60,113 nucleotides of DNA from Planctomycetaceae bacterium (GTDB taxonomy: Bacteria > Planctomycetota > Phycisphaerae > Phycisphaerales > SM1A02), in NCBI GenBank assembly GCA_947490615.1, contig CANLHK010000009.1:82846-142958 (forward strand). Reading direction: 5' to 3'. Position numbers and translations under genes: made by a program. This document shows, piece by piece, positions 9,550-18,471 of this stretch (position 1 is its first letter; every line of letters begins with the position of its first letter). The notes below the pieces were generated by a model. It ran no database searches, was not told where the DNA came from, and saw nothing but the letters and a program-made list of their open reading frames with translations.

Positions 9550-10467
9550 TTAGTCTGACCACGCCGCGCGCAGGGCGTCGCGTTGCGCCTTGGAATAGAA
9601 CGCGTGAACAGCGGGAAGATCGAGCATGCGATCGAGGTAGCTGTGCTCGTTGCGAATCGCTTGCTTGAGTCGAGCGTAGACGCCTGGCGCGGCCTGTCCG
9701 TCGTTGGGGTTCTCCCGTTCGATGGAGGAGACTTCTCTTCCCGTCCACTCGCAGAGCGCGGCGTGCTTCAATCGATCCTCGAGATCCGCGCGCAGCACCA
9801 GACAGTCGAAGCGCCCACGCTGGTATCGCTGCGCACCGCGCGTGGTGTCAAAGCCCTCGGTCACAGGATTGATCCCGGTCGATCGCGCAAACTCATGTTG
9901 CCACCAGAGACTCGACGACTCATGCGGAAAGGTCTCGAGGAAGTGCCGGAGAATCTGCTGCGTGTCGATCCACGGTGCGCTGCGCCAGAAGGTGCGCATC
10001 CAATAGGCGCGGCCGAAATAGGTGTAGTTGGATAGGTTGAAGGCGATCGGATCGCGCACCACCGACACGATGCGCAGCGGTCGATCGCTGTTGAGAAGCA
10101 GTCGCCGCGCAGGGCGTTGCTCGATGGCGCGATGACGCAGGAGTCCGTTTTTCGCGACCTTCGATTGAAGCGGCCCCGCCCAGAAGTGTTGGGGCTGCAG
10201 GAAGTGGACCTTGACGGTATCCAAGCCCGCGGTGCGATCAAGTGCAGCAGCTACGGCTGTGCTCGCGGTCTTCGGCGCGGAGTAGACGACGATCGGCGTG
10301 CCGACGGCAAGTTGGCCAAGGATCCGCCGCGTCATCCGCGCTTCACTGCGGGGAAATCGCAGGCCGTCCTGCACGAAGCGGAAGGGCGTGTTGACGACTT
10401 CGAACGCATCGCGCGCGCGAGCTGAGATCGGTGGGGCGGTGCGGTTCGGGTTCGTCAACGCGCGCAT
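9550..10467 (-). CDS. sulfotransferase-like protein
   Basis: A 305-aa protein resembling the bacterial sulfotransferase / putative capsular polysaccharide synthesis family. The N-terminal half has a P-loop-like phosphosulfate-binding motif (VVYSAPKTASTAVAAAL, about residues 58-75). About 70 residues later comes a second, 3'-phosphate-binding block, VSVVRDPIAFNLSNY. PAPS-dependent enzymes of this kind put sulfate on glycans or small molecules. Its presence in a window with three sulfatases fits an organism that handles sulfated polymers, but the substrate is unknown. The chosen ATG (10465-10467) lies only about 40 bp from the divergent peptidase start. A much longer frame extends upstream but is antisense to the peptidase and is ignored. 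Confidence 0.75.
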   Translation of the reverse strand: MRALTNPNRTAPPISARARDAFEVVNTPFRFVQDGLRFPRSEARMTRRILGQLAVGTPIVVYSAPKTASTAVAAALDRTAGLDTVKVHFLQPQHFWAGPLQSKVAKNGLLRHRAIEQRPARRLLLNSDRPLRIVSVVRDPIAFNLSNYTYFGRAYWMRTFWRSAPWIDTQQILRHFLETFPHESSSLWWQHEFARSTGINPVTEGFDTTRGAQRYQRGRFDCLVLRADLEDRLKHAALCEWTGREVSSIERENPNDGQAAPGVYARLKQAIRNEHSYLDRMLDLPAVHAFYSKAQRDALRAAWSD

Positions 10468-10493
10468 CGTACCGAGGTGCTCGCTGCGATCCG

Positions 10494-10499
10494 TACACT
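10494..10499 (+). promoter_or_regulatory. -10-like TACACT for the S9 peptidase
   Basis: TACACT ends 7 nt before ATG 10507. Using the earlier in-frame GTG at 10477 would put this element inside the gene and weaken the signal peptide. Confidence 0.5.
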
Positions 10500-10506
10500 G
10501 CCGAGC

Positions 10507-13053
10507 ATGGCTCGAGCTCGTTGGATCGTCTGGTTGTGTGTCGTCCCGCTCCTGAACGCCAGCGCGTTGGCCCAACTGTCTCTTGACTCGGTGCGCGCGC
10601 GGATCTCGCAAGCGCGCAGCCGCATCGAAGCGCAGACCAAGCTCTACCGCGACCCCGTGGGTCCGTGCACTTGGATCGACGGTTCGAAACTCTGGTATTG
10701 CGAAACCGCCGCCGACGGCGAGCGCCGTTGGTGGCTGGTCGACGCGCGCGCTGCGGGCAAGTCGCCACTCTTCAATCACGAGGAAGCGTCGTTCTTTGTG
10801 GCGCCGCCCGTGAACGGAGCGTTCGTCTCGCCTGCGCGATTGCCCGTGCAAGGCGTGGTCGTCGAGGGCGGCATGGTCATCGTGTCCTTCGAGAAGGTCG
10901 ACCATCCGATGGTGTTTGATCTCGCGACGGGCCGACTGTCCGCGCAGAGTGCGGACGCCAGCGCGCAGGCGCTGAAGACGCTCGAACTCCAGCTCAAGCC
11001 TGGAATCGCGCGCAGCAGGGGACAGGGTCCATCGAGCGGCATTCACTTTGCCAATCACCTTGATGAGCCCGTCGAACTCTTCTGGATCGATGGGAGCGGA
11101 CATGAAAGGAGCTACGGGCGCGTCGCGCCGCATGCGGAGCACACCCAGCACACTTTCAGCGGTCACGCGTGGGTCATCAAGACCGTGAACGGCGAGGTGC
11201 TTGGTCATGTCGTCGCCGTCGACATCGAAAAGACGGCAGTCATTGAGCGCGCTGCGGTCGCGCAACGCGAGCAGCCGAAGGAGAAGCACGGCGCATCGCC
11301 TGCGTCACCACTCGAAGTCGCGCACGACGGCGCGAATCTCGTGATCCGCCTCGAGGGGCGCGAGCTCTTGCGCACCACGGATGGCAGCGAGAGTGACGGC
11401 TACTTCGGCGGACACTGGATCTCGCCCGCGCACGATGCTGTCATCGCGATGAAGGTCAAGCGCGGGCAGCGGCATCCAGTCCATCTTGTTGAGGCGGCGC
11501 CCAAGGATCACCTCGAACCATCGCTCAAGACGATCGACTACACCAAGCCTGGCGACGAGATCGATCTTCGCGTGCCGCACCTCTTTCGCATCGAGCGTGC
11601 GACCGACGGACCCGCTGCCACGGTCGTGCGAGAAGTCTCCGTCGACACAGCGCTCCTTTCCAACCCTTGGTCGCTCGACGGCGCGCACTTCCTCGGTGGT
11701 GGAAAGGAACTCTGCTTCCTCTACAACCAGCGCGGTCATCAGGTCGTTCGGTTGATCGCCATCGACCTCGCGAGCGGTTCGGTGCGCACGGTCGCGGAGC
11801 AGTCCTACCCGACCTTTGTGGACTGGACGAACAAAGTATGGGTGCACTGGCTCGATGCAACAGGCGAGTTGCTGTGGATGACTGAGCGCACGGGAAGCAG
11901 CCAGATTGAGCTCATCGACGCTGCAACTGGTGTGATGAAGCGCGCGGTGACTGCAGGTCCTTGGCTGGTGCGATCGGTGCACGCGGTGAACGACAGCGCG
12001 CGCACCATCGATGTCGCGATCAGAGGCGTTGCGAATCAGGATCCCTACCACGAGCACCACGCGCGCGTCTCCCTTGACACCGATGCGGTCACGATGTTGA
12101 CCTCAGGGAACGGAACCTGCGAAGTGAAGTTTTCCGTTGACCGCACGGCGTACCTCTGCGTGCGTTCGCGTGCCGACATTCCGCCTGTCCACGAGTTGCG
12201 CCGAGCTTCCGATGGCGCTGTGGTGCAGGAACTTGGTGCAGGCGACGCCCGAGCGATGCGTGCAGCGGGCTGGATTGCACCCGAGCCGTTCGTTGCGAAA
12301 GGCCGCGATGGCCGCACGGACATCTGGGGACTCGTCTATCGCCCAACAGGCTACGACGCGACCAAGTCCTACCCCATCATCGAGAACATCTACGCGGGGC
12401 CGCACGACCAACATGTTCCCAAGGCGTTTGATCTCACGAGTCGAAGTCGCGAGTACGCGGAGCTCGGTGCGATCGTCGTGCAGATCGATGGCATGGGCAC
12501 GAACTGGCGCGGCAAAGCATTTCACGATGTCTGCTGGAAGAACCTGAAGGACGCAGGATTTCCTGATCGCATCGCGTGGATCCGCGAACTCGCCGCGCGC
12601 GACTCGGCTGTGGATCTCACGCGCGTGGGAATCTTCGGCGGCAGCGCGGGCGGACAAAGCGCCATGCGCGCGCTGCTCGATCACTGGGACTTCTACACCG
12701 TCGCGGTCGCGGACTGCGGATGCCACGACAATCGCATGGACAAGATCTGGTGGAACGAGCAATGGCTCGGCTGGCCCATCGACGAGAGTTACGCCGCGAA
12801 CTCCAACGCTGCGGACGCAGCCAAACTTGGCGGCGCACTCATGCTCATGGTCGGCGCGCTCGACGAGAATGTTGATCCCTCGAGCACCATGCAAGTCGCG
12901 CAGAAGTTGATCGAGGCGGGGAAGGACTTTGAGCTTCTGGTCTTCCCGCGATCGGGGCATGGTTCCGCTGAGAGCGAGTACGGCAATGCGCGACGCGCGC
13001 AGTTTCTGTTCGAGCACCTTGAAACACCACGAAAAACCACGAGCGATCGCTGA
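10507..13053 (+). CDS. secreted S9 family prolyl oligopeptidase (DPP4-like)
   Basis: An 848-aa serine peptidase. A signal peptide ends near ALA-Q in the first 25 residues. The N-terminal 550 residues form the beta-propeller-type region (DPPIV N-terminal), and the last 250 the alpha/beta-hydrolase domain. The catalytic triad is visible as S713 in FGGSAGGQS, D786 in GALDENVDP and H818 in PRSGHGSAES. Family members cut dipeptides from proline-containing peptide ends, here probably in the periplasm. An unusual feature is a von Hippel-Lindau-like stretch (NHLDEPVELFWIDGSGHE, about residues 175-235) inside the propeller region, also known in some bacterial S9 proteins. The sulfatase starts 9 nt after the stop, suggesting one transcript. 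Confidence 0.9.
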   Translation: MARARWIVWLCVVPLLNASALAQLSLDSVRARISQARSRIEAQTKLYRDPVGPCTWIDGSKLWYCETAADGERRWWLVDARAAGKSPLFNHEEASFFVAPPVNGAFVSPARLPVQGVVVEGGMVIVSFEKVDHPMVFDLATGRLSAQSADASAQALKTLELQLKPGIARSRGQGPSSGIHFANHLDEPVELFWIDGSGHERSYGRVAPHAEHTQHTFSGHAWVIKTVNGEVLGHVVAVDIEKTAVIERAAVAQREQPKEKHGASPASPLEVAHDGANLVIRLEGRELLRTTDGSESDGYFGGHWISPAHDAVIAMKVKRGQRHPVHLVEAAPKDHLEPSLKTIDYTKPGDEIDLRVPHLFRIERATDGPAATVVREVSVDTALLSNPWSLDGAHFLGGGKELCFLYNQRGHQVVRLIAIDLASGSVRTVAEQSYPTFVDWTNKVWVHWLDATGELLWMTERTGSSQIELIDAATGVMKRAVTAGPWLVRSVHAVNDSARTIDVAIRGVANQDPYHEHHARVSLDTDAVTMLTSGNGTCEVKFSVDRTAYLCVRSRADIPPVHELRRASDGAVVQELGAGDARAMRAAGWIAPEPFVAKGRDGRTDIWGLVYRPTGYDATKSYPIIENIYAGPHDQHVPKAFDLTSRSREYAELGAIVVQIDGMGTNWRGKAFHDVCWKNLKDAGFPDRIAWIRELAARDSAVDLTRVGIFGGSAGGQSAMRALLDHWDFYTVAVADCGCHDNRMDKIWWNEQWLGWPIDESYAANSNAADAAKLGGALMLMVGALDENVDPSSTMQVAQKLIEAGKDFELLVFPRSGHGSAESEYGNARRAQFLFEHLETPRKTTSDR

Positions 13054-13062
13054 GGCCCAATC

Positions 13063-14631
13063 ATGATGCTCGCACCTCTTCTCTTCCTCGCAGCGGCCGT
13101 TGTCGCGCCGCCCACGCCTGCGCCGAAGCGTCCCAACATCCTCTTCATCATGTCCGACGATCACGGCAAGCAAGCGATCTCCTGCTACGGATCGAAGCTG
13201 ACCCAGACACCAGGCATTGATCGCATCGCTCGTGAAGGTGTGCGCTTTGATCGTGCGAGCGTGACCAACGCGATCTGCGGGCCGTCGCGCGCGGTGATGC
13301 TCACGGGCAAGCACAGTCATCGCAACGGATTCGTGACCAACGAGACCGTCTTCGATGGCGCGCAGAGGACATTCCCCAAGTTGCTCAAGGAAGCGGGCTA
13401 TCGCACTGAGGTCGTCGGCAAGTGGCATCTCGGCAGCGACCCAACGGGGTTTGATCACTTCGATGTGCTCGTGGGGCAAGGGGACTATTGGAATCCAACT
13501 TTCCTCGTCGACGGTGTGAAGACCAAACGCGAAGGGCATGTCACCGATCTCATCCATCAGGAAGCGATCGCGCGGCTCGGCGCGCTGGCTGCGTCAGCGA
13601 AAGAAAGGGATGCGCCGTTTGCGTTGCTGGTGCATCACAAGGCGCCGCATCGAAACTGGATGGCGCAGCCGCGCTTCTATGGGTTGTTCAAGGGCGCGGT
13701 GATTCCTGAGCCTGCAACGCTCTTCGATGACTACGCAGGTCGTTCTGTCGCGAGCTCGATGCAGACGATGTCGGTGGCGAAGGACCTCTCCTGGGAGTAC
13801 GACCTCAAGGTCAACGCCCGCAAGCTCTACCCTGACGGGAAGCTCGACCCGCTTGACCAGTGGATGAACAATGAGCTCGCGCGGCTTCCTGTTGGAGTGC
13901 GCGAGGCGGCGCATGCGATCTGGGCGAAGGAGAACGATGCGTTCTACGCCTCGGTCAGCGCGATGTCAGCGAACGCCCAAACATCGTGGCGTTTCCAACG
14001 CTACGCCAAGGAGTACCTCCGATGCGCGCAAGGCGTCGATGAGTCGGTGGGGAAGATCCTCGACGAGCTTGACCGTCTTGGTCTCGCGGAGTCGACGCTT
14101 GTGGTCTACACCAGCGACCAAGGGTGGTTTCTCGGCGAGCACGGGTGGTTTGATAAGCGTTGGATGTACGAGGAGAGCTTTCGCATGCCGCTCCTCGTGC
14201 GTTGGAACGGCGTCATTCCAGCGCAACGGACCTCGACGGCGCTCGTGCAGAACCTCGACTTCGCGCCCACCTTTCTCGAGGCCGCGGGCGCGGCGATTCC
14301 TGCGGACATGCAAGGCAAGAGCATGCTTCCGCTCCTCAAGGCTGGCGGTGTTGACCCCACGCCGTTTCGTGAGGCCGTCTACTACCGCTTCGAGGAGTCC
14401 AAGGGCCCGCACACGGTTCCGCGCCATGAAGGGGTCGCGACCGATCGGTTCAAACTCATGCGGTTCCTGGATCTCAAGGACTCGGCGGGTCGGCCGCTCT
14501 TGGAGCTCTACGACCTGAGCAGCGATCCCGACGAACGAACGAACCTTGCGGGAAAGCCTGAACACGCAGCGCTCGAAGCCGAGCTCTTAGGCAAACTCGA
14601 AACGGTTCGCCGTGCTCTTGACGCGCCTTGA
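13063..14631 (+). CDS. S1-family sulfatase
   Basis: A 522-aa secreted sulfatase with a signal peptide (about 1-20). The metal-binding DD pair is in FIMSDDHG (about 29-35). The formylglycine site is C72-G-P-S-R76, a type I CxPxR motif that needs an anaerobic-type or FGE maturase encoded elsewhere. The conserved GKWHLG block lies near residue 120, and a second metal/substrate region (YTSDQGWFLGEHGWFDKRW) follows at about 350-366. The build resembles mammalian N-sulfoglucosamine/iduronate sulfatase-like S1 enzymes, but the substrate cannot be read from sequence. It follows the S9 peptidase by 9 nt. Confidence 0.9.
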   Translation: MMLAPLLFLAAAVVAPPTPAPKRPNILFIMSDDHGKQAISCYGSKLTQTPGIDRIAREGVRFDRASVTNAICGPSRAVMLTGKHSHRNGFVTNETVFDGAQRTFPKLLKEAGYRTEVVGKWHLGSDPTGFDHFDVLVGQGDYWNPTFLVDGVKTKREGHVTDLIHQEAIARLGALAASAKERDAPFALLVHHKAPHRNWMAQPRFYGLFKGAVIPEPATLFDDYAGRSVASSMQTMSVAKDLSWEYDLKVNARKLYPDGKLDPLDQWMNNELARLPVGVREAAHAIWAKENDAFYASVSAMSANAQTSWRFQRYAKEYLRCAQGVDESVGKILDELDRLGLAESTLVVYTSDQGWFLGEHGWFDKRWMYEESFRMPLLVRWNGVIPAQRTSTALVQNLDFAPTFLEAAGAAIPADMQGKSMLPLLKAGGVDPTPFREAVYYRFEESKGPHTVPRHEGVATDRFKLMRFLDLKDSAGRPLLELYDLSSDPDERTNLAGKPEHAALEAELLGKLETVRRALDAP

Positions 14632-14640
14632 GAGGCGCGT
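14621..14640 (+). terminator. 8-bp hairpin spanning the sulfatase stop codon
   Basis: ACGCGCCT (14621-14628) pairs with AGGCGCGT (14633-14640) around a TGAG loop that contains the stop codon of the sulfatase gene. There is no U run after it, so it is at best a weak or factor-assisted terminator. Confidence 0.35.
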
Positions 14641-14772
14641 ATCCTCGCGGCGCTTTGTGACAGAACGCGATCGGTGGGAAAGCACGCGCATGGTCGCGCG
14701 TGCTCCGTGTCGCGTGTCGCTGAGTTCGTGCCGTGGCACGACGATTGGCGCGACGCTTCGCGCAGAGTGCAT

Positions 14773-14777
14773 GGAGG
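14773..14777 (+). promoter_or_regulatory. Shine-Dalgarno GGAGG deciding the SIMPL start
   Basis: GGAGG lies 4 nt before ATG 14782. It argues for this start rather than the in-frame GTG at 14674, whose extra 36 residues look non-natural. Confidence 0.6.
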
Positions 14778-14781
14778 CAAC

Positions 14782-15594
14782 ATGTCGGAATCTGGCAATG
14801 GCGCGCATGGCGCGAACGGAACCGCCAAGGTCGGACCGCTCTCACGCGTTGGTCGGTGGATCGCCACACCAGGTGCGGGGATCTTCTTACTTGGCGCGAC
14901 GCTGGCGTTTGGCGTGCTGGGCGCGAGCGACACGCTTGGACGCGCGCTCAAGACCATGAAGCAGGACAATGTGATTCGCGTGAAGGGCGTGGCGGAACTT
15001 GATGTCACGAGCGACCGCGGTTCTTGGCACGGCGGCGTGAGTGGCAAGGCCGTGACGCTGGCTGAAGCCGATGCGTTGCGGGAGAGCGCGTTGGCGGCCT
15101 TGCGCGCCTTCATGCTTTCCAAGGGATTCAAAGAGTCCGACCTCTCCACGGGCGGCGTCTCGATCTCGAAGCTCTATCGCCGCGACGAGAAGGGCAACCA
15201 GACCAACGACTTCGAGGCGTATGTGCTCTCGCAGAGTCTCGGAGTTCGAACCGACAAGCTTGAGCTTCTGCGCAACACAGCGATTGAGGTGACGGGCGCG
15301 CTCATCAAACAGGGCTTCGAAGTCAACAGCGGATCACCGAGTTTCACCGTGAGCACCATCGAGCAGACCAAGTTGGATCTGCTTGAGAAGGCGACCGCGA
15401 ATGCGTATGAGCGCGCGCAAACGCTTGCTCGCGGCTCGGGATCGGGTGTGGGCAGTCTCGTCAGTGCAGCGCAGGGCGTCTATCAGATCGTCGGTCGCGG
15501 CGAGATGGGCTCAAGCGACTACGGCGAGTTCGACACCAACACCATCGACAAGACTGCGCGCGTCGTCGTGACACTTGAGTACGGCGTGCGCTGA
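14782..15594 (+). CDS. SIMPL (DUF541) domain envelope protein
   Basis: A 270-aa protein with a short cytoplasmic N-terminus, one transmembrane helix (about 34-53, GAGIFLLGATLAFGVLG) and an extracytoplasmic SIMPL domain (about 65-270). It shows the family pattern: IRVKGVAELDVTSDRGSW at the head, LYRRDEKGNQTNDFEAYVLS in the middle, and YERAQTLARGSG leading to a C-terminal VVVTLEYGVR strand. SIMPL proteins form periplasmic oligomers of unclear function. The start is backed by a strong GGAGG. It is convergent with the subtilase gene, 38 bp apart, with no clear terminator between them. Confidence 0.85.
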   Translation: MSESGNGAHGANGTAKVGPLSRVGRWIATPGAGIFLLGATLAFGVLGASDTLGRALKTMKQDNVIRVKGVAELDVTSDRGSWHGGVSGKAVTLAEADALRESALAALRAFMLSKGFKESDLSTGGVSISKLYRRDEKGNQTNDFEAYVLSQSLGVRTDKLELLRNTAIEVTGALIKQGFEVNSGSPSFTVSTIEQTKLDLLEKATANAYERAQTLARGSGSGVGSLVSAAQGVYQIVGRGEMGSSDYGEFDTNTIDKTARVVVTLEYGVR

Positions 15595-15632
15595 CGAGGA
15601 GCAGCGCTTCGTGCTCGCGCCTTTGCGCCTGA

Positions 15633-17195
15633 TCACCAAGCCGAGAGCAATCGAGCGAGATCGGTTGCACCGACCGTGCCGTCGCCATCGAGATCAGCCA
15701 CGCAGAGTCCACTCGCGGGATCGGGATCCGTGCACGGACCCCACGACGAGAGCATCAGCGCGAGATCTTGCGCAGTTACCGCGCCGTCGAGGTTCAGATC
15801 CTCGGCGGCGCGATTTCGTTTGGCAGCATCAAGCGCCGACATCACGCCGTAGCCGCGCACGAAGGTTGGATCAGTGACGCCGTTGGACACGAAATCGCTC
15901 GCGGTTGCGAAGAGTGCGCTGCGAAGTTGCGCCACGCCGTAGTCGGCGCGCGCCTGCAGAACGAGTGCTGTCGCGCCAGCCACGAGCGGCGTGGAGAGGC
16001 TGGTACCGCTCACACCTGAGTAGCCCGTGGTGTTCGTGGAGTTCACCGAGGCGACCGCGACGCCGCAGGCGAGGATTTCGGGCTTCACGCGTCCATCAGC
16101 AGTGGGACCATCGGAACTGAATCCCGCGATGACGCCCGCGAGATCCGCAGCGCCGCAGGTAATCACATCAAACGCGTCAGCGGGCGCGATGATCGAATGG
16201 GTGAGTGGATCGGCGTCATGCCCAGCGTTTCCTGCTGCGGTGAGGCAGGGAAGTCCGTTGGCGGTGGCGATGTTCACGGCGCGCGTGGTGATCGCGGTCA
16301 GACCGTCGAGTTGCTCAGGCGTGTACCAATCGATGTAGCCAAGCGAACTCGTCGCGAGATCGGCGCCCTGCGCTTCGATGAACTCAAGGCCAGCGACGTA
16401 GTAGTCCTCTTCGATCACGGTTTCGGTGGCGACGACTTCCGTCTTAGCGAGCACGAACTGTGCGCCGTACGCGCTTCCGACTGCAGTGCCCGCTGCGTAG
16501 GCCGCCATGGTGCCGAGGATCCAAGTGCCATGCTTGTGTTGTTCGGTGCCGTCACCCTCTTGAATGCCCGTGTTGCCATCGTTGTTGATGAAGTCCCACT
16601 CAGCGAGCACCTGCACAGGATGATCGACCGAGTGAAACGCCTCGTGCACGCGGTTGAATCCCGTGTCGAGAATTCCGATGACCATGCCTTCACCATGGAA
16701 GCCGCGCGCGTGCATCGATGGCACATCGATCTGCATGAGCTGCGCGTCCATGAAGCCGTAGCCGCCACCTGAGATGCCGCCTTCGAATGGAGTTTCTTGC
16801 GGAGCTTCGGTCACCTGCGACGCGTGCAATCCCCAGACCGCGCGAACAAACGGCAGTCGGGCGATGCGGCGCAGTTGTGCGTCGGAGGCTTCGACCGAAA
16901 TCGCGTTGAGCCATCGGCTCTCAGTTCGAAAGGTTGCGCCCGTGGCGAGGACTGCAGCAAGGCGATCGGTTGCGATGGGAAGATCGCGCGCATCGACGAG
17001 TCCAGCATCGGTGCGGTGACGCGCTCGTCGTGCCAACGCCCGCGGCGTGAGCGGTGTGTGCTCGGGGCGCACGCCACCCTTGGGGATCGCCTTCTCGGTG
17101 AGGCTGATCCACAGCGTGTTTCGCGGGGTGGATGCGTGTGATGGGGGCAGCGCAGCCAGCGCGAGAGAGAGGGCGCACAAAGAGAACAGGGGCAT
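15633..17195 (-). CDS. secreted subtilisin-like (S8) protease with dockerin-like C-terminus
   Basis: A 520-aa secreted peptidase. A signal peptide (1-22) and a propeptide (about 23-130) precede the S8 domain. The triad is D177 (GILDTGF), H222 (KHGTW) and S399 (GVSGTSLSTP), with N323 as the oxyanion residue. The last 55 residues form a pair of calcium-loop repeats: EDLNLDGAVTAQDLALMLSS with WGPC, then ADLDGDGTVGATDLARLLSAW at the very end. The same tag ends two other secreted proteins in the window. The ATG is preceded by TACCTT with 6 nt spacing. Confidence 0.93.
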   Translation of the reverse strand: MPLFSLCALSLALAALPPSHASTPRNTLWISLTEKAIPKGGVRPEHTPLTPRALARRARHRTDAGLVDARDLPIATDRLAAVLATGATFRTESRWLNAISVEASDAQLRRIARLPFVRAVWGLHASQVTEAPQETPFEGGISGGGYGFMDAQLMQIDVPSMHARGFHGEGMVIGILDTGFNRVHEAFHSVDHPVQVLAEWDFINNDGNTGIQEGDGTEQHKHGTWILGTMAAYAAGTAVGSAYGAQFVLAKTEVVATETVIEEDYYVAGLEFIEAQGADLATSSLGYIDWYTPEQLDGLTAITTRAVNIATANGLPCLTAAGNAGHDADPLTHSIIAPADAFDVITCGAADLAGVIAGFSSDGPTADGRVKPEILACGVAVASVNSTNTTGYSGVSGTSLSTPLVAGATALVLQARADYGVAQLRSALFATASDFVSNGVTDPTFVRGYGVMSALDAAKRNRAAEDLNLDGAVTAQDLALMLSSWGPCTDPDPASGLCVADLDGDGTVGATDLARLLSAW

Positions 17196-17201
17196 TGTTG
17201 A

Positions 17202-17207
17202 AAGGTA
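17202..17207 (-). promoter_or_regulatory. -10-like TACCTT for the subtilase
   Basis: On the minus strand TACCTT ends 6 nt before ATG 17195, in the 164-bp gap between the Lgt-like gene and the subtilase. No Shine-Dalgarno site is present. Confidence 0.5.
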
Positions 17208-17359
17208 ACGCGACGATGGCGTGCGTCCAACGGCTTGAGGTCAATTGGTCGGGCTCGCTGACGCGCTTCGCGTCTCCGAAGCCTGTCGCGCGGTCTGTCA
17301 CGGTGAAGTCAAAGGACTTGCAGGCGTGGTGACGGGGTTCTCGGGTGTCGGGGAGGAGA

Positions 17360-18064
17360 TCAGACTGCGCGCAGCGCGTTCATTCGTCGACGGCGCACAA
17401 ACATCCAGACACCGAGCACGAACACCGCCAACGCCGTCGCGTGGTAGCCGCCGAAGCCATCGAACCAGTGGTGATCGTCGCGCCAGAACTCATGGAAGAA
17501 GCGGAACACGCCGTAACTCATGAGGTAGAGATTGAAGCGCTGCGTGGTCATCCACGCGTTGCGCGCTGCAACGAGCGACCAACCAAGAAACGCGAGATTG
17601 AAGGCGAGTTCGAGTTGCGCACTCGGGATGCGCGCGTGGCCGTGCTCGTCCAACACCGTGAACCACGCTGGCTCGCACTCGATCCCTTGGCAGCATCCCG
17701 CTGCGATGCAACCGAATCGGCCAATCGACACCGCCAGCGGCACGGTGATCGCAAACGCGTCGCCTGTCGCGGTCGTGACGCGAAACCAACTCTTGGTGGC
17801 TTCGGCAGCGAGCGTTCCACCAAGGAGTGCACCTGTCACGGAGCGTCCGGACAGCAAGGCGATCCAGTCGGTGCGATGGTGCCAACCTTCGGCAACAAGA
17901 AACGCCAGCTTGGCGCCGAGGAACGCGCCCAACAGCGCAGCGAGAAACACGAGGACCATGTGTCCATCACGCCTCGTCGAGCGATCGATCGAGCGCTGCC
18001 AGACGATCGCCGACACCGCGATGGCTGCGACAGAGAGGATGGCGTAGGTGGTGCTGCCGAACAT
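17360..18064 (-). CDS. prolipoprotein diacylglyceryl transferase-like membrane protein
   Basis: A 234-aa polytopic membrane protein of the Lgt family. About six to seven hydrophobic helices are visible. The core signature is VSIGRFGCIAAGCCQGIE (about residues 113-130), matching the GR-x-G region that in Lgt binds phosphatidylglycerol. The cysteine-rich GCC variant is typical of Lgt-like paralogues rather than of housekeeping Lgt. A later YGVFRFFHEFWRDD block fits the family C-terminal motif. I use ATG 18064, not the in-frame start at 18094, because TATCGT sits 8 nt before 18064. Real lipoprotein modification or another phospholipid-head-group transfer are both possible. Confidence 0.72.
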   Translation of the reverse strand: MFGSTTYAILSVAAIAVSAIVWQRSIDRSTRRDGHMVLVFLAALLGAFLGAKLAFLVAEGWHHRTDWIALLSGRSVTGALLGGTLAAEATKSWFRVTTATGDAFAITVPLAVSIGRFGCIAAGCCQGIECEPAWFTVLDEHGHARIPSAQLELAFNLAFLGWSLVAARNAWMTTQRFNLYLMSYGVFRFFHEFWRDDHHWFDGFGGYHATALAVFVLGVWMFVRRRRMNALRAV

Positions 18065-18389
18065 CGCGTGCAACGATACAGCGTCGTAGGACACCGCTTG
18101 CGCGCGCCAAGGGATTGCGGCGGTCGTACCAGTAGAACGCGATCGTCAGAAAGAGCGCGATGATCCAGATCGCGCCGCGCCCTCCTGGGATGCCGATGCT
18201 GATCATGCGACTCGCGATCCACAGGAACCCCCACGCCAGGACAAAGCAGACTGCGTAGGTCAAGAGCAGCGCGCCGATCGCACCGTAGAGGTTCTCGCCG
18301 AAGTTCAGGAGCGCCGAGCGCTTCTTCTTCACCTTCTGCTTTGCCATGACCGCGGGGTCCGTCACATCGTCGTCGTAGATTCCAGGCAT
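17967..18389 (-). CDS. small two-helix membrane protein overlapping the Lgt-like gene
   Basis: A 140-aa protein from ATG 18387-18389. It is acidic at the N-terminus, then very basic (KQKVKKKRSALLNFGENLYG), then has two transmembrane helices (about 36-60 and 68-88, ending FYWYDRRNPLAR). The last 45 residues are Arg/His-rich and lie over the first part of the Lgt-like gene in another frame, so this tail may be read-through of a lost stop or a shadow. A strong GGAGG lies 7 nt before the ATG. The start codon shares bases with an ATG on the plus strand. No family is recognised. Confidence 0.6.
   Translation of the reverse strand: MPGIYDDDVTDPAVMAKQKVKKKRSALLNFGENLYGAIGALLLTYAVCFVLAWGFLWIASRMISIGIPGGRGAIWIIALFLTIAFYWYDRRNPLARASGVLRRCIVARDVRQHHLRHPLCRSHRGVGDRLAALDRSLDEA
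18073..18078 (-). promoter_or_regulatory. -10-like TATCGT for the Lgt-like gene
   Basis: On the minus strand TATCGT ends 8 nt before ATG 18064. It lies inside the tail of the small membrane protein gene, so the Lgt-like gene probably has its own leaderless transcript. Confidence 0.45.
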
Positions 18390-18471
18390 GTGGTTCCTCC
18401 GAGAGAGTTGTTGGGGCACGAGTGCGGGCACGCTACTTGTGCGCGAGCTCGATGGCAACGACAATCGTGGG

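Noticed and set aside
12103-13557. 484-residue minus-strand frame across the S9 peptidase and sulfatase
   Set aside because: It spans two well-supported plus-strand genes and shows no family motif.
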